From: Chloroflexota bacterium
Lineage (GTDB): Bacteria; Chloroflexota; Dehalococcoidia; GIF9; UBA5629
Assembly: GCA_016865855.1 (NCBI GenBank)
Contig: VGNX01000004.1
Location: forward strand, 1 to 64,000
Reading direction: 5' to 3'
DNA length: 64,000 nt
Shown here: piece by piece, positions 36,058 through 44,203 of the stretch
Numbering within the stretch: the stretch's first letter is position 1
Layout of the letters: every line of letters starts with the position of its first letter
Made by a program: the position numbers and the translations under genes
The notes under the pieces: model-generated
Told to the model about the DNA's origin: nothing
The model's database searches: none
The model's input: the letters and a program-made list of their open reading frames with translations, nothing else

Positions 36058-37116
36058 ATGGTTGCTTTATATATAACGTCTATGGGAGCCGCCGGAAAAA
36101 CAGCCTTTTGTGCTGGAATTGGCAGAAAGTTGCTTGACCGAGGGATAAAGGTGGGCTTTGTTATACCAGTCCAGCTTTTTGAGACCAGCAACGCCGATGG
36201 TTATGATGATGCCGCTTTTATTAAGGAAATCTTCGAGTTGACAGAATCTAGCGAGCAGCTTTGTCCTATTCGTTTGTCCCAGCGTGAATTATGGCGAAGC
36301 TTGACCGACGAGGTAGCAGACTTTACACAAAAGCTTAAGCAGGTATATCGTAAGATATCACGGGGTAAAGACGTCGTCATTATGGAGGGATTCGGCAATT
36401 TGGACGTAGATAAAATCTCTGCTCTGGCTTGCTACACGATTGCCGAAACCTTGGAGGCTAGGGTGATTATTGTGCTCCGTTATTCCTCGACTTTAGATGT
36501 GTCGAAGATTGTGCAAATAGGTAAAAAGCTAGGGCAGCAGCTGCTGGGAGTTGTTATTAACCTTGTGCCCAAGTCCAAGATGGAAACAGTGAGACAAGAG
36601 TTGACTGCCTTATTTAACGAAGCTGGAATCAAAGTCCTGGGTATACTTCCTGAGGTTCGGAGCTTGCTTGGAGTAAGCATCGGCGAGCTGGCTAAAATTC
36701 TTGATGGCGAGGTCTTGACTTCTCCAGAGAACACTGACGATATAGTAGAGAATATAATGCTAGGGGCTATGACTCTTGACTCTGGGGTAGAGTATTTTGC
36801 TCGTAAGACAAACAAGGCGGCAGTGATTCGTGGCGAACGTCCTGATATGCAGCTAGCTGCTTTGGAAACTTCAACCAAGTGCCTCATTATTACCAATAAT
36901 GTGAAGCCTTTGCCCCCTGTTATCTCTCAGGCTGAGGAAAAGCATGTGCCTATAATATTGGTGAAGCAGGATGCTTCCGCAGCTATAGCCGGCATTGAGG
37001 AGGCTCTAACCAAAGCGCACTTTCGCTATTCACAGAAGCTGCAGAAGTTCGAGGAGCTTCTAGATTGCTATTTTGACTTCAAAGCTTTTTATTCAGAGCT
37101 TGGCCTGAAAGCTTAA
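36058..37116 (+). CDS. BioD-like P-loop protein with DRTGG domain (phosphotransacetylase-related)
   Basis: A 352-residue protein. The N-terminal P-loop domain (about 1-210) resembles dethiobiotin synthetase/CobB folds, with a degenerate Walker A in TSMGAAGKTAF and the IMEGFGN strand. The C-terminal DRTGG domain (about 215-335; VIRGERPDMQLAALETSTKCLIITNN) is also found attached to phosphotransacetylase and some CBS proteins and is probably a ligand sensor. Despite annotations such as phosphotransacetylase family, the acetyltransferase domain itself is missing. In anaerobes these stand-alone proteins may regulate acetyl-phosphate metabolism (inference). Confidence 0.82.
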   Translation: MVALYITSMGAAGKTAFCAGIGRKLLDRGIKVGFVIPVQLFETSNADGYDDAAFIKEIFELTESSEQLCPIRLSQRELWRSLTDEVADFTQKLKQVYRKISRGKDVVIMEGFGNLDVDKISALACYTIAETLEARVIIVLRYSSTLDVSKIVQIGKKLGQQLLGVVINLVPKSKMETVRQELTALFNEAGIKVLGILPEVRSLLGVSIGELAKILDGEVLTSPENTDDIVENIMLGAMTLDSGVEYFARKTNKAAVIRGERPDMQLAALETSTKCLIITNNVKPLPPVISQAEEKHVPIILVKQDASAAIAGIEEALTKAHFRYSQKLQKFEELLDCYFDFKAFYSELGLKA

Positions 37117-37215
37117 TATTAGTCCCTTCCTCCACGGCTGGAATATGGGGGTGTTTGCTTATTATCCAGCCTTTATTCAGTGGTTTCCTGTTTATTCTGA
37201 CCGGTCTTTAACCGT

Positions 37216-37420
37216 TGTCATTCTGAGGGAGCCCTTCGCCTCTTGTCATCCTAGGGGAGTCCTTCGCCTCTTGTCATCCTGAGGGAGCAAAGCGGCCGAA
37301 GGATCTGGCTCAGGATAAATTCCGCGACCGAAGAACATCGTTTAAGGAAAATCCGTGAAAGGAGGCGTCTGGATTCTTCGCTACGCTCAGAATGACAGGA
37401 AAGAGGCTCAGAATGACAGG
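37216..37420. repeat. Compound family-B repeats
   Basis: At least three copies of a TGTCATTCTGAGGGAG-type end (37216, 37246, 37275) run into GCGGCCGAAGGATC, and two CTCAGAATGACAGG ends close the array near 37388-37420. This 200-bp stretch looks like repeated insertion or slippage of the same element. Confidence 0.8.
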
Positions 37421-37442
37421 AAAAGGTTCAGGCTGTTTACTA

Positions 37443-37503
37443 ATGTAGTTGCGAGGCTAAAGCCTCGCAACAAAAGACGACCCTAAAGGGTCGCAGCTAC
37501 ATT
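37443..37503 (+). repeat. Family-A double-hairpin repeat
   Basis: GCGAGGC-TAAA-GCCTCGC, then CGACCC-TAAA-GGGTCG, with ATGTAG and CTACATT ends. The first loop is TAAA, not TTTA as in other forward copies, i.e. the loop has flipped while the stem stayed. Confidence 0.85.
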
Positions 37504-37564
37504 GGAAAGTAGATTGTCAAAGATTACTAATACATATTCTCAGGCTTAGAATGGCAGACGTGAT

Positions 37565-37786
37565 TTAAGTAACCCTCAGGATCTCTCTGGCGTGTTGAGC
37601 CAAAGAAGATGGTACCTGTACCTCTACCTGACCTAAGCCATCGATAGTGAGACCGTAAACGACCCCGGCGCTTTCATAACGAAGCATAGCTGGAACGCCT
37701 TCGCTTTCAAGGCGTCCTTTCACAATTTCTGCCTCTGGCTGTCCGCTGGCTATGTAAACTGTAATTAGTTCGGTGTTTTCAGGCAA
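37565..37786 (-). CDS. DUF2007 small protein
   Basis: A 73-residue protein matching the DUF2007 (putative signal-transducing) family: LITVYIASGQPEAEIVKGRLESEGVPAMLRYESA followed by VEVQVPSSLAQHAREIL. It is a compact two-strand/two-helix fold that other proteins carry as a C-terminal add-on. Role unknown. Repeats lie on both sides and no operon partner exists. Confidence 0.82.
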   Translation of the reverse strand: MPENTELITVYIASGQPEAEIVKGRLESEGVPAMLRYESAGVVYGLTIDGLGQVEVQVPSSLAQHAREILRVT

Positions 37787-37812
37787 GACTTGGTTCCTGG
37801 GATTGTGTACTA

Positions 37813-37842
37813 ATGTAGTGCGAGGCTTTAGCCTCGCTACAC
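37813..37842 (+). repeat. Single-hairpin family-A copy
   Basis: ATGTAG, GCGAGGC-TTTA-GCCTCGC, CTACAC: only one of the two hairpins, with both outer ends present, so a minimal unit or an internal deletion. Confidence 0.75.
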
Positions 37843-38111
37843 AGTTACTGAAAAACGAAGTTTGTCACGGTTAACCGGATAAAAGCGACTCTGTGAAGGG
37901 TCGTACTGCATCTAAGATAAATCTAAGGTCTGGTGAGCAGAGAAGCCGCGCAGGTTTGAATCGGGACATTAGCTGCGTGGGTTTATAAAAATAGTGCCAT
38001 AACACGACACATACAAGGAATTTAAACCCTGACCGAGGATTAACACTACCCTCGGCCAGGGCTTCACTGTCTAAACCTTTAACTTCTCGGAAAGATATTC
38101 TATCTACAGTT
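37843..38111. other. Intergenic, decayed repeat only
   Basis: A 270-bp region downstream of the Cys-rich gene. It holds one faint half repeat near 37890-37912 and a possible hairpin around CCTGACCGAGG / CCTCGGCCAGG (38028-38061) that may terminate the Cys-rich gene. No coding potential seen. Confidence 0.45.
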
Positions 38112-38783
38112 TTACTTCGGTGCGCAATTCTGGCTGGAGAAACAGTTGTCCTGCAGAGCCCAAGTGAGTGCGCAGCATTCGGTGTGCGTGGAGCCGGTAA
38201 TTCCCCAGTTGCCACCTTTGTTGCCACCATAGCAGTCGCTGGTTCCGAAGTGGTTGAGGTGATTATCGTTGATTCTTGGATGAGTACCGATGGTAGCAGC
38301 AGCCCAACTCTTGTTGGCGAAGGCGAGGCTTTTTCCCCAGCAGCAGCAACAACTCGCTTGTTTATATGTCGGCTGGGCCGGGCATTCAATGCTCTCCTGA
38401 CCTGTGGCTGGACATGCTTCTGCAGCCAAGGAAGCTTCACATGCTACCGGATCGTCGCAGGTGGCAAGGGCACCCGGGTCTTCAGTTCGACAAGCGGGAC
38501 AACCACCAAGGCAGCTGTTTGGATCCCGCGGGCAGTTTACACCGAAAAAGTTGTTGCACCAGCCGGTAGGACCACACAGGCCTGACAGCCGTGACATGGC
38601 CTGGATTGGAGTCCTTCCCCAGTTCTGTAGGTAGAGATGCCAGGAGTTCGGATTGTCCTGCCATTTTACCTTATCCCAGGCACAGTTGGCCAGACCAGCG
38701 TAAGTATCCTCGGCAAACGCGGCGGCTGGCATCACCAGGGCTACTGTCAGCACCAAAGCAAACAAAATACCGACGATTTTCAA
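38112..38783 (-). CDS. Secreted cysteine-rich protein, unknown
   Basis: A 223-residue protein whose TTG start is set by a GGAGG seven bases upstream. A clear signal peptide (KIVGILFALVLTVALVMPAAAFA, cleavage near 24-26) precedes a mature part with 20 cysteines in about 200 residues, including a CCCC run and CC pairs, plus many Trp, Asn and Gly residues. No known domain comes to mind. The even cysteine count suggests disulfide knots or metal-cluster binding outside the cell. The TlpA-like thioredoxins at 28-31 kb could help fold it, but this is speculation. Flanked by repeats, so a single-gene unit. Confidence 0.75.
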   Translation of the reverse strand: MKIVGILFALVLTVALVMPAAAFAEDTYAGLANCAWDKVKWQDNPNSWHLYLQNWGRTPIQAMSRLSGLCGPTGWCNNFFGVNCPRDPNSCLGGCPACRTEDPGALATCDDPVACEASLAAEACPATGQESIECPAQPTYKQASCCCCWGKSLAFANKSWAAATIGTHPRINDNHLNHFGTSDCYGGNKGGNWGITGSTHTECCALTWALQDNCFSSQNCAPK

Positions 38784-38885
38784 GTTATTACCTCCATTCT
38801 AAGTTTTGCTTCTAAAAGGTTCGACCACCCTTTACCAAACGATTTTACAGGGTCAAAACGCTTTTGTCAATAGGTCTACGGGGTC

Positions 38886-38914
38886 TTGAAAATCATTTTT
38901 GCAAAATATACAAT
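38886..38914 (+). promoter_or_regulatory. Promoter of speD-speE
   Basis: TTGAAA, 17-bp spacer, TACAAT, about 80 bp upstream of the speD start. Confidence 0.6.
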
Positions 38915-38993
38915 TACAGTTTGCTGCAGTTGATTCTCCAGCAGATTGGAGGTGAGAACTTCGTTAATTAAAATCTAAAGGAGGGACGGTGAT

Positions 38994-39371
38994 TTGAATG
39001 CTCTCGGAAGACACTTACTACTAGAACTGAAAAATTGTAATCTGGAGGTGCTTAATGACTTAGATTTTCTTAAACGTTGTCTTCATGATGCCGCTGAGCA
39101 AATTGGAGCTACCGTAGTTAATGAATGTTTCTATGAATTTAGCCCTCACGGCATAAGCGGCGTGTTAGTTATCTCTGAATCTCATCTGTGCATTCATACT
39201 TGGCCGGAATATGGTTATGCCGCTGTAGATATATTTACTTGCGGGGATTCTGTTAGGCCTGAGCTAGCTGTCAAACCACTTGTGGAAAAGCTGGGGTCGA
39301 AGAATCCCTCTTTTATTGAGTTGAAAAGGGGTATCTTACAAAATAATCGAGTTGGCTGTGAGCTGAAATGA
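38994..39371 (+). CDS. speD: S-adenosylmethionine decarboxylase proenzyme
   Basis: A 125-residue bacterial-type SpeD. The TTG start has GGAGGGA upstream. The self-cleavage and pyruvoyl site is Glu62-Ser63 in VISESHLCIHTWPE, with the conserved processing His68, and Cys83 in DIFTCGD as proton donor. It provides decarboxylated AdoMet for spermidine synthesis. Its end overlaps speE by four bases (ATGA), the expected pairing. Confidence 0.95.
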   Translation: MNALGRHLLLELKNCNLEVLNDLDFLKRCLHDAAEQIGATVVNECFYEFSPHGISGVLVISESHLCIHTWPEYGYAAVDIFTCGDSVRPELAVKPLVEKLGSKNPSFIELKRGILQNNRVGCELK

Positions 39372-40294
39372 ACGACCCAGATAATCCTGACAAACGTGAA
39401 TGGCTATATGACGAGGTCAGTCCTGATCTTGCCCAGCTCCATAGGATTAAGAAGGTAATATATTCAGGGCGAACCGAATTCCAGTCAGTTGATATCGTTG
39501 ATACTGGGAGCTTCGGCATTTGTCTCGTGCTGGATGGTAAGATTCAGTCCAGCGAGCGGGATGAATTCATCTATCACGAAGCCCTGGTTCATCCGGCGAT
39601 GCTCAGTCACGCGTGTCCTGAGACGGTCTTTATTGCTGGTGGTGGTGAGGGAGCTACTCTGCGCGAGGTGCTGGCTCATAAGACGGTAAAAAGAGTAGTC
39701 ATGGTGGATATTGACAGGCAGGTTATAGACATCTGCCGCCGTTATCTTTCTTTATTTCATCAGAGCTCTTTTGATGATTCTCGTTTGGAGCTTTGTTTCG
39801 CAGATGCCCGGAGGTACTTACAGGAGACTAATGATAGATTCGATGTTGTCATAATCGACCTGGTTGAGCCCCTGGAAGAGGGGCCAGCTTGTTTATTATA
39901 TACTCAGGAGTTTTATCAGCTAGTTAAAGAAAGGCTGAATCCAGGTGGTATCATGTCTGTCCAGTCTGGAGCTTCTGGCTGGACTAACTTACAAAATTTC
40001 GCCGAAATCATCAACACTTTGGAAAGTGTTTTTGCTATAGTCTGTCCGTATCAAGCTTATGTTCCTTCCTTCGTTGACCTGTGGGGGTTCGCTACAGCGT
40101 CACAAAGTATCAATCCCACTGAACTATTATCTGAGGGTGTAGACCGTAGAATTGCGGCTCGACTGTTGAGGAAGCCAAAATCATACGATGGTCTGACTCA
40201 TCAGTCGTTATTCACCCTGCCCAAGCACATCCGCCATCAGTTAGCCATTACAAAAAGAATCATTACCGACAAGAAACCCATTGTTGGCCATTAA
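39368..40294 (+). CDS. speE: Spermidine synthase
   Basis: A 308-residue aminopropyltransferase. Motifs are FGICLVLDGKIQSSERDEFIYHEALVHPAML, VFIAGGGEGATLREVLAHKTVKRVVMVDID (AdoMet-type nucleotide site), DARRYLQETNDRFDVVIIDLVEP (catalytic Asp strand) and the C-terminal gatekeeper region. It transfers an aminopropyl group from decarboxylated AdoMet to putrescine. The expected product is spermidine, although agmatine-using relatives exist in other lineages. Coupled to speD. Confidence 0.94.
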   Translation: MNDPDNPDKREWLYDEVSPDLAQLHRIKKVIYSGRTEFQSVDIVDTGSFGICLVLDGKIQSSERDEFIYHEALVHPAMLSHACPETVFIAGGGEGATLREVLAHKTVKRVVMVDIDRQVIDICRRYLSLFHQSSFDDSRLELCFADARRYLQETNDRFDVVIIDLVEPLEEGPACLLYTQEFYQLVKERLNPGGIMSVQSGASGWTNLQNFAEIINTLESVFAIVCPYQAYVPSFVDLWGFATASQSINPTELLSEGVDRRIAARLLRKPKSYDGLTHQSLFTLPKHIRHQLAITKRIITDKKPIVGH

Positions 40295-40305
40295 GGTTGT
40301 GACGG

Positions 40306-40324
40306 GGCCTGTACATCTCAGGCC
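40306..40324. terminator. Possible bidirectional terminator hairpin
   Basis: GGCCTG and CAGGCC with a seven-base loop, in the 32-bp gap between the convergent speE and acyl-CoA synthetase genes. Confidence 0.5.
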
Positions 40325-40326
40325 TG

Positions 40327-41736
40327 TTATTGCTCAAGGCGCGATTTGAACTTGGCGTAACTGGCAGCGATACCGAGAGCTTTGGCCGCAGTTTCGAGAT
40401 TGAGGTAAGTCGGTAATCCCAGAGCTTCTAGCTGGCGTGTCAACTCTTCTTTAGCGGACAATTTTGGCCCGTAAATCCAGATCGCCATCGGTTTTGAGCC
40501 CTGTTGCTTTAGCCGGCGAAACGCATCTGATGTGTCTAATGCGTCAGCAGCTAAGGCGGCCCAAAGGACGATGATTGCGCAGTCTACGCTGTCATCGGCT
40601 AGCACTGTGGCTATCACCGATTCAAGCGCCTGGGGGAAGTCACTAATGAAAGGTGCCACCTGACCGATATCAACAGGGTTGCTGACCAGTCTGGGAGATA
40701 TTTTGGCTAGCCTATCAATCGTGGCTGAAGATAGCTGAGCAATGACCAGTCCGTTCTCCATGGCGGCATCGATTGCCATTATACCGGCTGCACCGGATAC
40801 GGTGACAATAGCAAGTCGATTGCCTGTGGGCAATGGTTGGGAGGCGAAGACCTTTGGTATGTCCAGAAATTCTTGCCAAGTGTTGAGTCGAACAATCCCC
40901 GCCTGTGTAAAAGCACTATCGTAAATTTGGTCAGTTCCCGCTAGCGAGCCGGTATGGGAGGCCACAGCTTTGGCAGCCGCTTGGCTTCGACCTGGTTTAA
41001 GAATCAGTACTGGTTTGTCTACAACTATCCTGCGGGCTATATCTATAAATTGCCGGCTATCCTTTATATCTTCTAAGTGCATGGCGATGACCCTTGTCTC
41101 TGGGTCTACCGCCAGATACTCAAGGAGGTCAATTTCATTGACATCGCATTTATTGCCGAAGTCACATATCTTGCTGATAGGATAGCCGTAGTCTTCAAGG
41201 GGCAATGCCTGGGCACCGACAATGCCAGTCTGGGAAGCATAAGCTACAGATCCTCTCTGGATTTTGTTGTAGCCTGTAAAATAAGGGGTGGTCACCAGGC
41301 AATTAGCGGTGTTGGTGATGCCTATTGTATTCGGTCCGATAATGCGAAGCCCAGCATTGCGGGCAATATTCATGACATGCTGCTGGAGTTTAGCTCCTTC
41401 CCTGTTTGTCTCGGCAAAGCCATCGGATACAATGATGGCCGCTTTTATCCCCTTTTGGGCGCATTGCTCGATAACAGTTGGCACTACTTGTGACGGCGTA
41501 ATGACAATGACCAGGTCTATGCTGTCAGCCACATGGTTGATCGTAGGATAGACTGGCATGCCTAAAACTTCGCTGTAGTATGGGTTGACGGGATAAATAT
41601 GGCCTGAGAACCTGAAGTTAAGCAGGTTCTTGATCACCCCGTAGCCGCCTGACCACTCCTCCTTGAACGACCCGATTACGGCAACATTGCGAGCTTCGAA
41701 AAATGTCGCCAGGTTACCTTTTGTCTTCAATTCCAT
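40327..41736 (-). CDS. NDP-forming acyl-CoA synthetase, alpha-type subunit
   Basis: A 469-residue protein with the CoA-binding domain (NVAVIGSFKEEWSGGYGVIKNLL and YPVNPYYSEVLGMPVYPTI at about 14-70), the succinyl-CoA-ligase-like domain with the phospho-His segment AVASHTGSLAGTDQIYDSAF, and a C-terminal subdomain that includes the NPVDIG strand. This is the alpha part of acetate-CoA ligase (ADP-forming), which makes ATP from acyl-CoA. The ATP-grasp beta part is not in the window, so it must be encoded elsewhere or the protein acts alone in sensing. Last gene of the PAC2-HEAT-GNAT set. Confidence 0.87.
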   Translation of the reverse strand: MELKTKGNLATFFEARNVAVIGSFKEEWSGGYGVIKNLLNFRFSGHIYPVNPYYSEVLGMPVYPTINHVADSIDLVIVITPSQVVPTVIEQCAQKGIKAAIIVSDGFAETNREGAKLQQHVMNIARNAGLRIIGPNTIGITNTANCLVTTPYFTGYNKIQRGSVAYASQTGIVGAQALPLEDYGYPISKICDFGNKCDVNEIDLLEYLAVDPETRVIAMHLEDIKDSRQFIDIARRIVVDKPVLILKPGRSQAAAKAVASHTGSLAGTDQIYDSAFTQAGIVRLNTWQEFLDIPKVFASQPLPTGNRLAIVTVSGAAGIMAIDAAMENGLVIAQLSSATIDRLAKISPRLVSNPVDIGQVAPFISDFPQALESVIATVLADDSVDCAIIVLWAALAADALDTSDAFRRLKQQGSKPMAIWIYGPKLSAKEELTRQLEALGLPTYLNLETAAKALGIAASYAKFKSRLEQ

Positions 41737-41774
41737 TGTCCAGGTTGCGCTCTATTCTCTTTGAGTTTTAGGTT

Positions 41775-42338
41775 CTACTTCGTTTGCCTTTCCGGTTCAG
41801 CTGGACGGTGGATTTCCATGATTATAAAGGTGTGGTCTCCGCGAGTGAGCTGTCCGCAGGTGGTGAAACCGCATTTTTGGAAGCACTTCTGCGCCCGAAT
41901 GTTACAATTTAAGGTCTTGAGGTGGATCCTTCTCAGGTTAGTTTGCGAAAAGATGTGATTAAGTGAGGTGAGTAGGGCATCAGCCCCGTAACCACGGTTC
42001 CAGTAAGCCCGGTCACCAATCATGATGCCTATCTCGGCCTCCTTTTTGGTTTCATCTATATTAAAGTAACTAAAATTGCCAATGTGTCTGCCGTCCAGAG
42101 TTTCAATGGCGAAACGGTAGCTTCGATTTGGGCGGTATAGTTCCTCAACGTAGTTTTCTAAGAATTCTTCAAAAGAACATAATATGGGAGTAGCAGCATC
42201 GAGACGGCATAGCTCAGCATCTCGCCGCCAGCTATAGTCATTGGCAGCGTCCTGTAAACGCTTTGGACGTAGCTTAACTTTGCTGCCAGTTAACAGTGGT
42301 GGCCTGGTTGGGGCTGAAAAAATAGAGGGTCTTCGCAA
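41775..42338 (-). CDS. GNAT-family N-acetyltransferase (RimJ/RimL type)
   Basis: About 187 residues. LLTGSKVKLRPKRLQDAANDYSW starts the domain, with RFAIETLDGRHIGNFSYFNIDETKKEAEIGIMIGDRAYWNRGYGADALLTSLNHIF (acetyl-CoA loop RGYG) and LKTLNCNIRAQKCFQKCGF at the end. It fits the RimJ/RimL or spermidine N-acetyltransferase group. The 5' end overlaps the HEAT gene by 49 bp in another frame, so the true start may be a little further in. Substrate unknown. Confidence 0.85.
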   Translation of the reverse strand: MRRPSIFSAPTRPPLLTGSKVKLRPKRLQDAANDYSWRRDAELCRLDAATPILCSFEEFLENYVEELYRPNRSYRFAIETLDGRHIGNFSYFNIDETKKEAEIGIMIGDRAYWNRGYGADALLTSLNHIFSQTNLRRIHLKTLNCNIRAQKCFQKCGFTTCGQLTRGDHTFIIMEIHRPAEPERQTK

Positions 42339-43240
42339 AAGTGTATCTCCTCCAAGGCTGATTTGGCTGCCTGACAGATTCTGGGTTGAGGATTTTTCGC
42401 CAGCTTGTTCAAGGCTTGTTTAGCTTGCTCGCCACCTATTTGACCTAATGCCTTTATAGCTGCCTCTTGAACCTGGCAGTCTTCGTCTTTAATCAACTTT
42501 AGGAGGTGAAGCACAGCCTCTTCAGCACCAAGTTCGCCGCAGGCATTAGCAGCCTCGTAACGTATCTCAGCTTCATTACTGTTTAACTCAGTCATTAAAG
42601 TAGTCAGCCATGCGGAATCGCAATTGCGCCCCATGGCATATATTGCGCTAGCTTTGAGCTTAACATCATCGGTATGATAGGCTTGCTCTATAAGTTCTTT
42701 AACTCGTGGCGAACTGAACGGAGAAACAGCCTCTAAAGCTCGACGCTTCACTCCGGCAGTTTCCACCTTGTTTTCCAAGACCTCTAACAAAGCAGTGTAT
42801 ATCTTGTCTTTGTAGTGAGTGGGAAGCTTGCCTAGTTCGACTAGAAGGGCAAATTTGCCTAGGGCTATGGCTGCTGCTGCCCGCACTTTAGCAGAATTGT
42901 CTTCTTTCAAAGCCCGCAGTAGCGGGGTGATGAGAAGGTAGTTTTCTTCTCCGTCTAAACCAGCGATGGCTTGGGTTCTAATGGTTTCGTCCGGGTCGCT
43001 GAGGCAGAAAACGAAGACGCCACTGAAATCGAGCCTAAAGTCAACCTCGCTGAGGTGAACAAGCTGAGAGATGACCTGATGCCGTCGTTCTGCATCTGCA
43101 TTTGCCCAGATTTCTTCCAGGAACTTGAGCTCTTCGCTACCGAGGTCGGACAAATAGACCAGTTTAGAGCTAGCTACAGGCTTGCTTGAATCAGATATTT
43201 CCGCGATATGCTGCATTCGGGGGGATAATTCTGCTGCCAT
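42290..43240 (-). CDS. HEAT-repeat protein
   Basis: A 316-residue protein made almost wholly of HEAT/PBS-lyase repeats from about residue 70, for example IRTQAIAGLDGEEN, VRAAAAIALGKFA, LKASAIYAMGRNC, IRYEAANACGELG and VQEAAIKALGQIG. Such solenoids bind partner proteins. It follows PAC2 with no gap (its first base is next to the PAC2 stop), so the two are coupled and may interact. The last 20 residues have a CEDPLFFQPQPGHHC end. No membrane segment. Function unknown. Confidence 0.82.
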   Translation of the reverse strand: MAAELSPRMQHIAEISDSSKPVASSKLVYLSDLGSEELKFLEEIWANADAERRHQVISQLVHLSEVDFRLDFSGVFVFCLSDPDETIRTQAIAGLDGEENYLLITPLLRALKEDNSAKVRAAAAIALGKFALLVELGKLPTHYKDKIYTALLEVLENKVETAGVKRRALEAVSPFSSPRVKELIEQAYHTDDVKLKASAIYAMGRNCDSAWLTTLMTELNSNEAEIRYEAANACGELGAEEAVLHLLKLIKDEDCQVQEAAIKALGQIGGEQAKQALNKLAKNPQPRICQAAKSALEEIHFCEDPLFFQPQPGHHC

Positions 43241-44056
43241 CTATTCGTTTTCCTCTTCGTCTCCGTCCTCGTCTTCCAATTCCTCTTCTTCTGGTGGCCA
43301 CACAGGTTTGGTGTAACGGTCAATGAACTCACCCATAGCTTCAGCGGCTAGTTTCTTCATTTCCTCGTCTGATTCCTTGGCCAGTTTGGCAAGTTCGGAT
43401 AGATTGATGTTAATGTCTAGCATCTTGGTCAGTATGTCAAGTACTACCAGAGAGGCTTTTGGATTGGGTATTCGAGTAGTGTACATAGGTACCTCGCCCA
43501 ACAGGCAGATACCTTCAAAACCCATCTCTTTGGCTACCCCCAGAAACAAGCCATTAAGTCCAGCAATTTGAATGTCGCCGCGAAGAATGACGTCATATTT
43601 TCTTAATACCTCGAGGAGTTTTTGGTTTGTGGCAGCCCCCCAGACCTTTGGTTTTTCAGTGTGGTGAATTCGGGCAATGGCTGCAGCACAGGTATATACC
43701 CTTTTGACTTTGAGTTTTTGACTCACGTCTAGAACACAGCTAGCCAACTCGTAGCCTTTGAAGCTGGGTTGCTCATCGCTGATAAACAAGACTAGATCTC
43801 TGCCGGAGGTGGGATTGTGCCAATGATAGAATTTACTTTCCGGGAATTGAGGCGCTTCTATTATGTTGCCTTTGACCATAATGCCGATAGGGTCGAAGAA
43901 ATCGAAGGGCTCGATTTCTCCAATCTCCTCAGCATTCAGCTTGTCCTTAATATACTTGGCAACTATAAGTGCCACGTTCCCAATCCCGGGCCAAGCTGCA
44001 ATCAGGTCACATGCCTTAAGACGTGGTTCTTTGTAAAACTTGACTGCGCTTTTCAT
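43241..44056 (-). CDS. PAC2-family (proteasome-assembly-chaperone-like) protein
   Basis: A 271-residue PAC2 fold (CDLIAAWPGIGNVALIVAKYIKD at the N terminus; GLNGLFLGVAKEMGFEGICLLGEVPMYTTRIPNPKASLVVLDIL near 165-210), then a helical segment and a very acidic tail (EEEELEDEDGDEEENE). In archaea relatives help proteasome assembly, but bacterial homologues occur without proteasomes and their function is unclear. It leads an operon PAC2-HEAT-GNAT-acyl-CoA synthetase. The acidic tail is unusual and might mimic nucleic acid or bind a basic partner. Confidence 0.83.
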   Translation of the reverse strand: MKSAVKFYKEPRLKACDLIAAWPGIGNVALIVAKYIKDKLNAEEIGEIEPFDFFDPIGIMVKGNIIEAPQFPESKFYHWHNPTSGRDLVLFISDEQPSFKGYELASCVLDVSQKLKVKRVYTCAAAIARIHHTEKPKVWGAATNQKLLEVLRKYDVILRGDIQIAGLNGLFLGVAKEMGFEGICLLGEVPMYTTRIPNPKASLVVLDILTKMLDININLSELAKLAKESDEEMKKLAAEAMGEFIDRYTKPVWPPEEEELEDEDGDEEENE

Positions 44057-44118
44057 ATACCTACCTCCGCAAGGTTCTAGAATTGCTACCCTGCTTTTGT
44101 GGCTACAGTCTTCAATTT

Positions 44119-44177
44119 TGTAGGGACAGACCTTCAGGTCTGTCCGCTTCGGACAGGTCTAAAGACCTGTCCCTACA
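44119..44177. repeat. Divergent family-A-like double-hairpin repeat
   Basis: TGTAG and CTACA ends with hairpins GGACAGACC-TTCA-GGTCTGTCC and GGACAGGTC-TAAA-GACCTGTCC. The architecture and loop positions equal family A, but the stem sequences are entirely different. It lies between PmbA and PAC2 and may double as a terminator. Confidence 0.75.
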
Positions 44178-44203
44178 TTTCTTGTCCAGTAAAGTTCTGA
44201 TTG

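Noticed and set aside
37216-37420. Closely spaced repeats that could suggest a CRISPR array
   Set aside because: Repeat units have unequal length and spacing, are palindromic family-B ends, and there are no cas genes.
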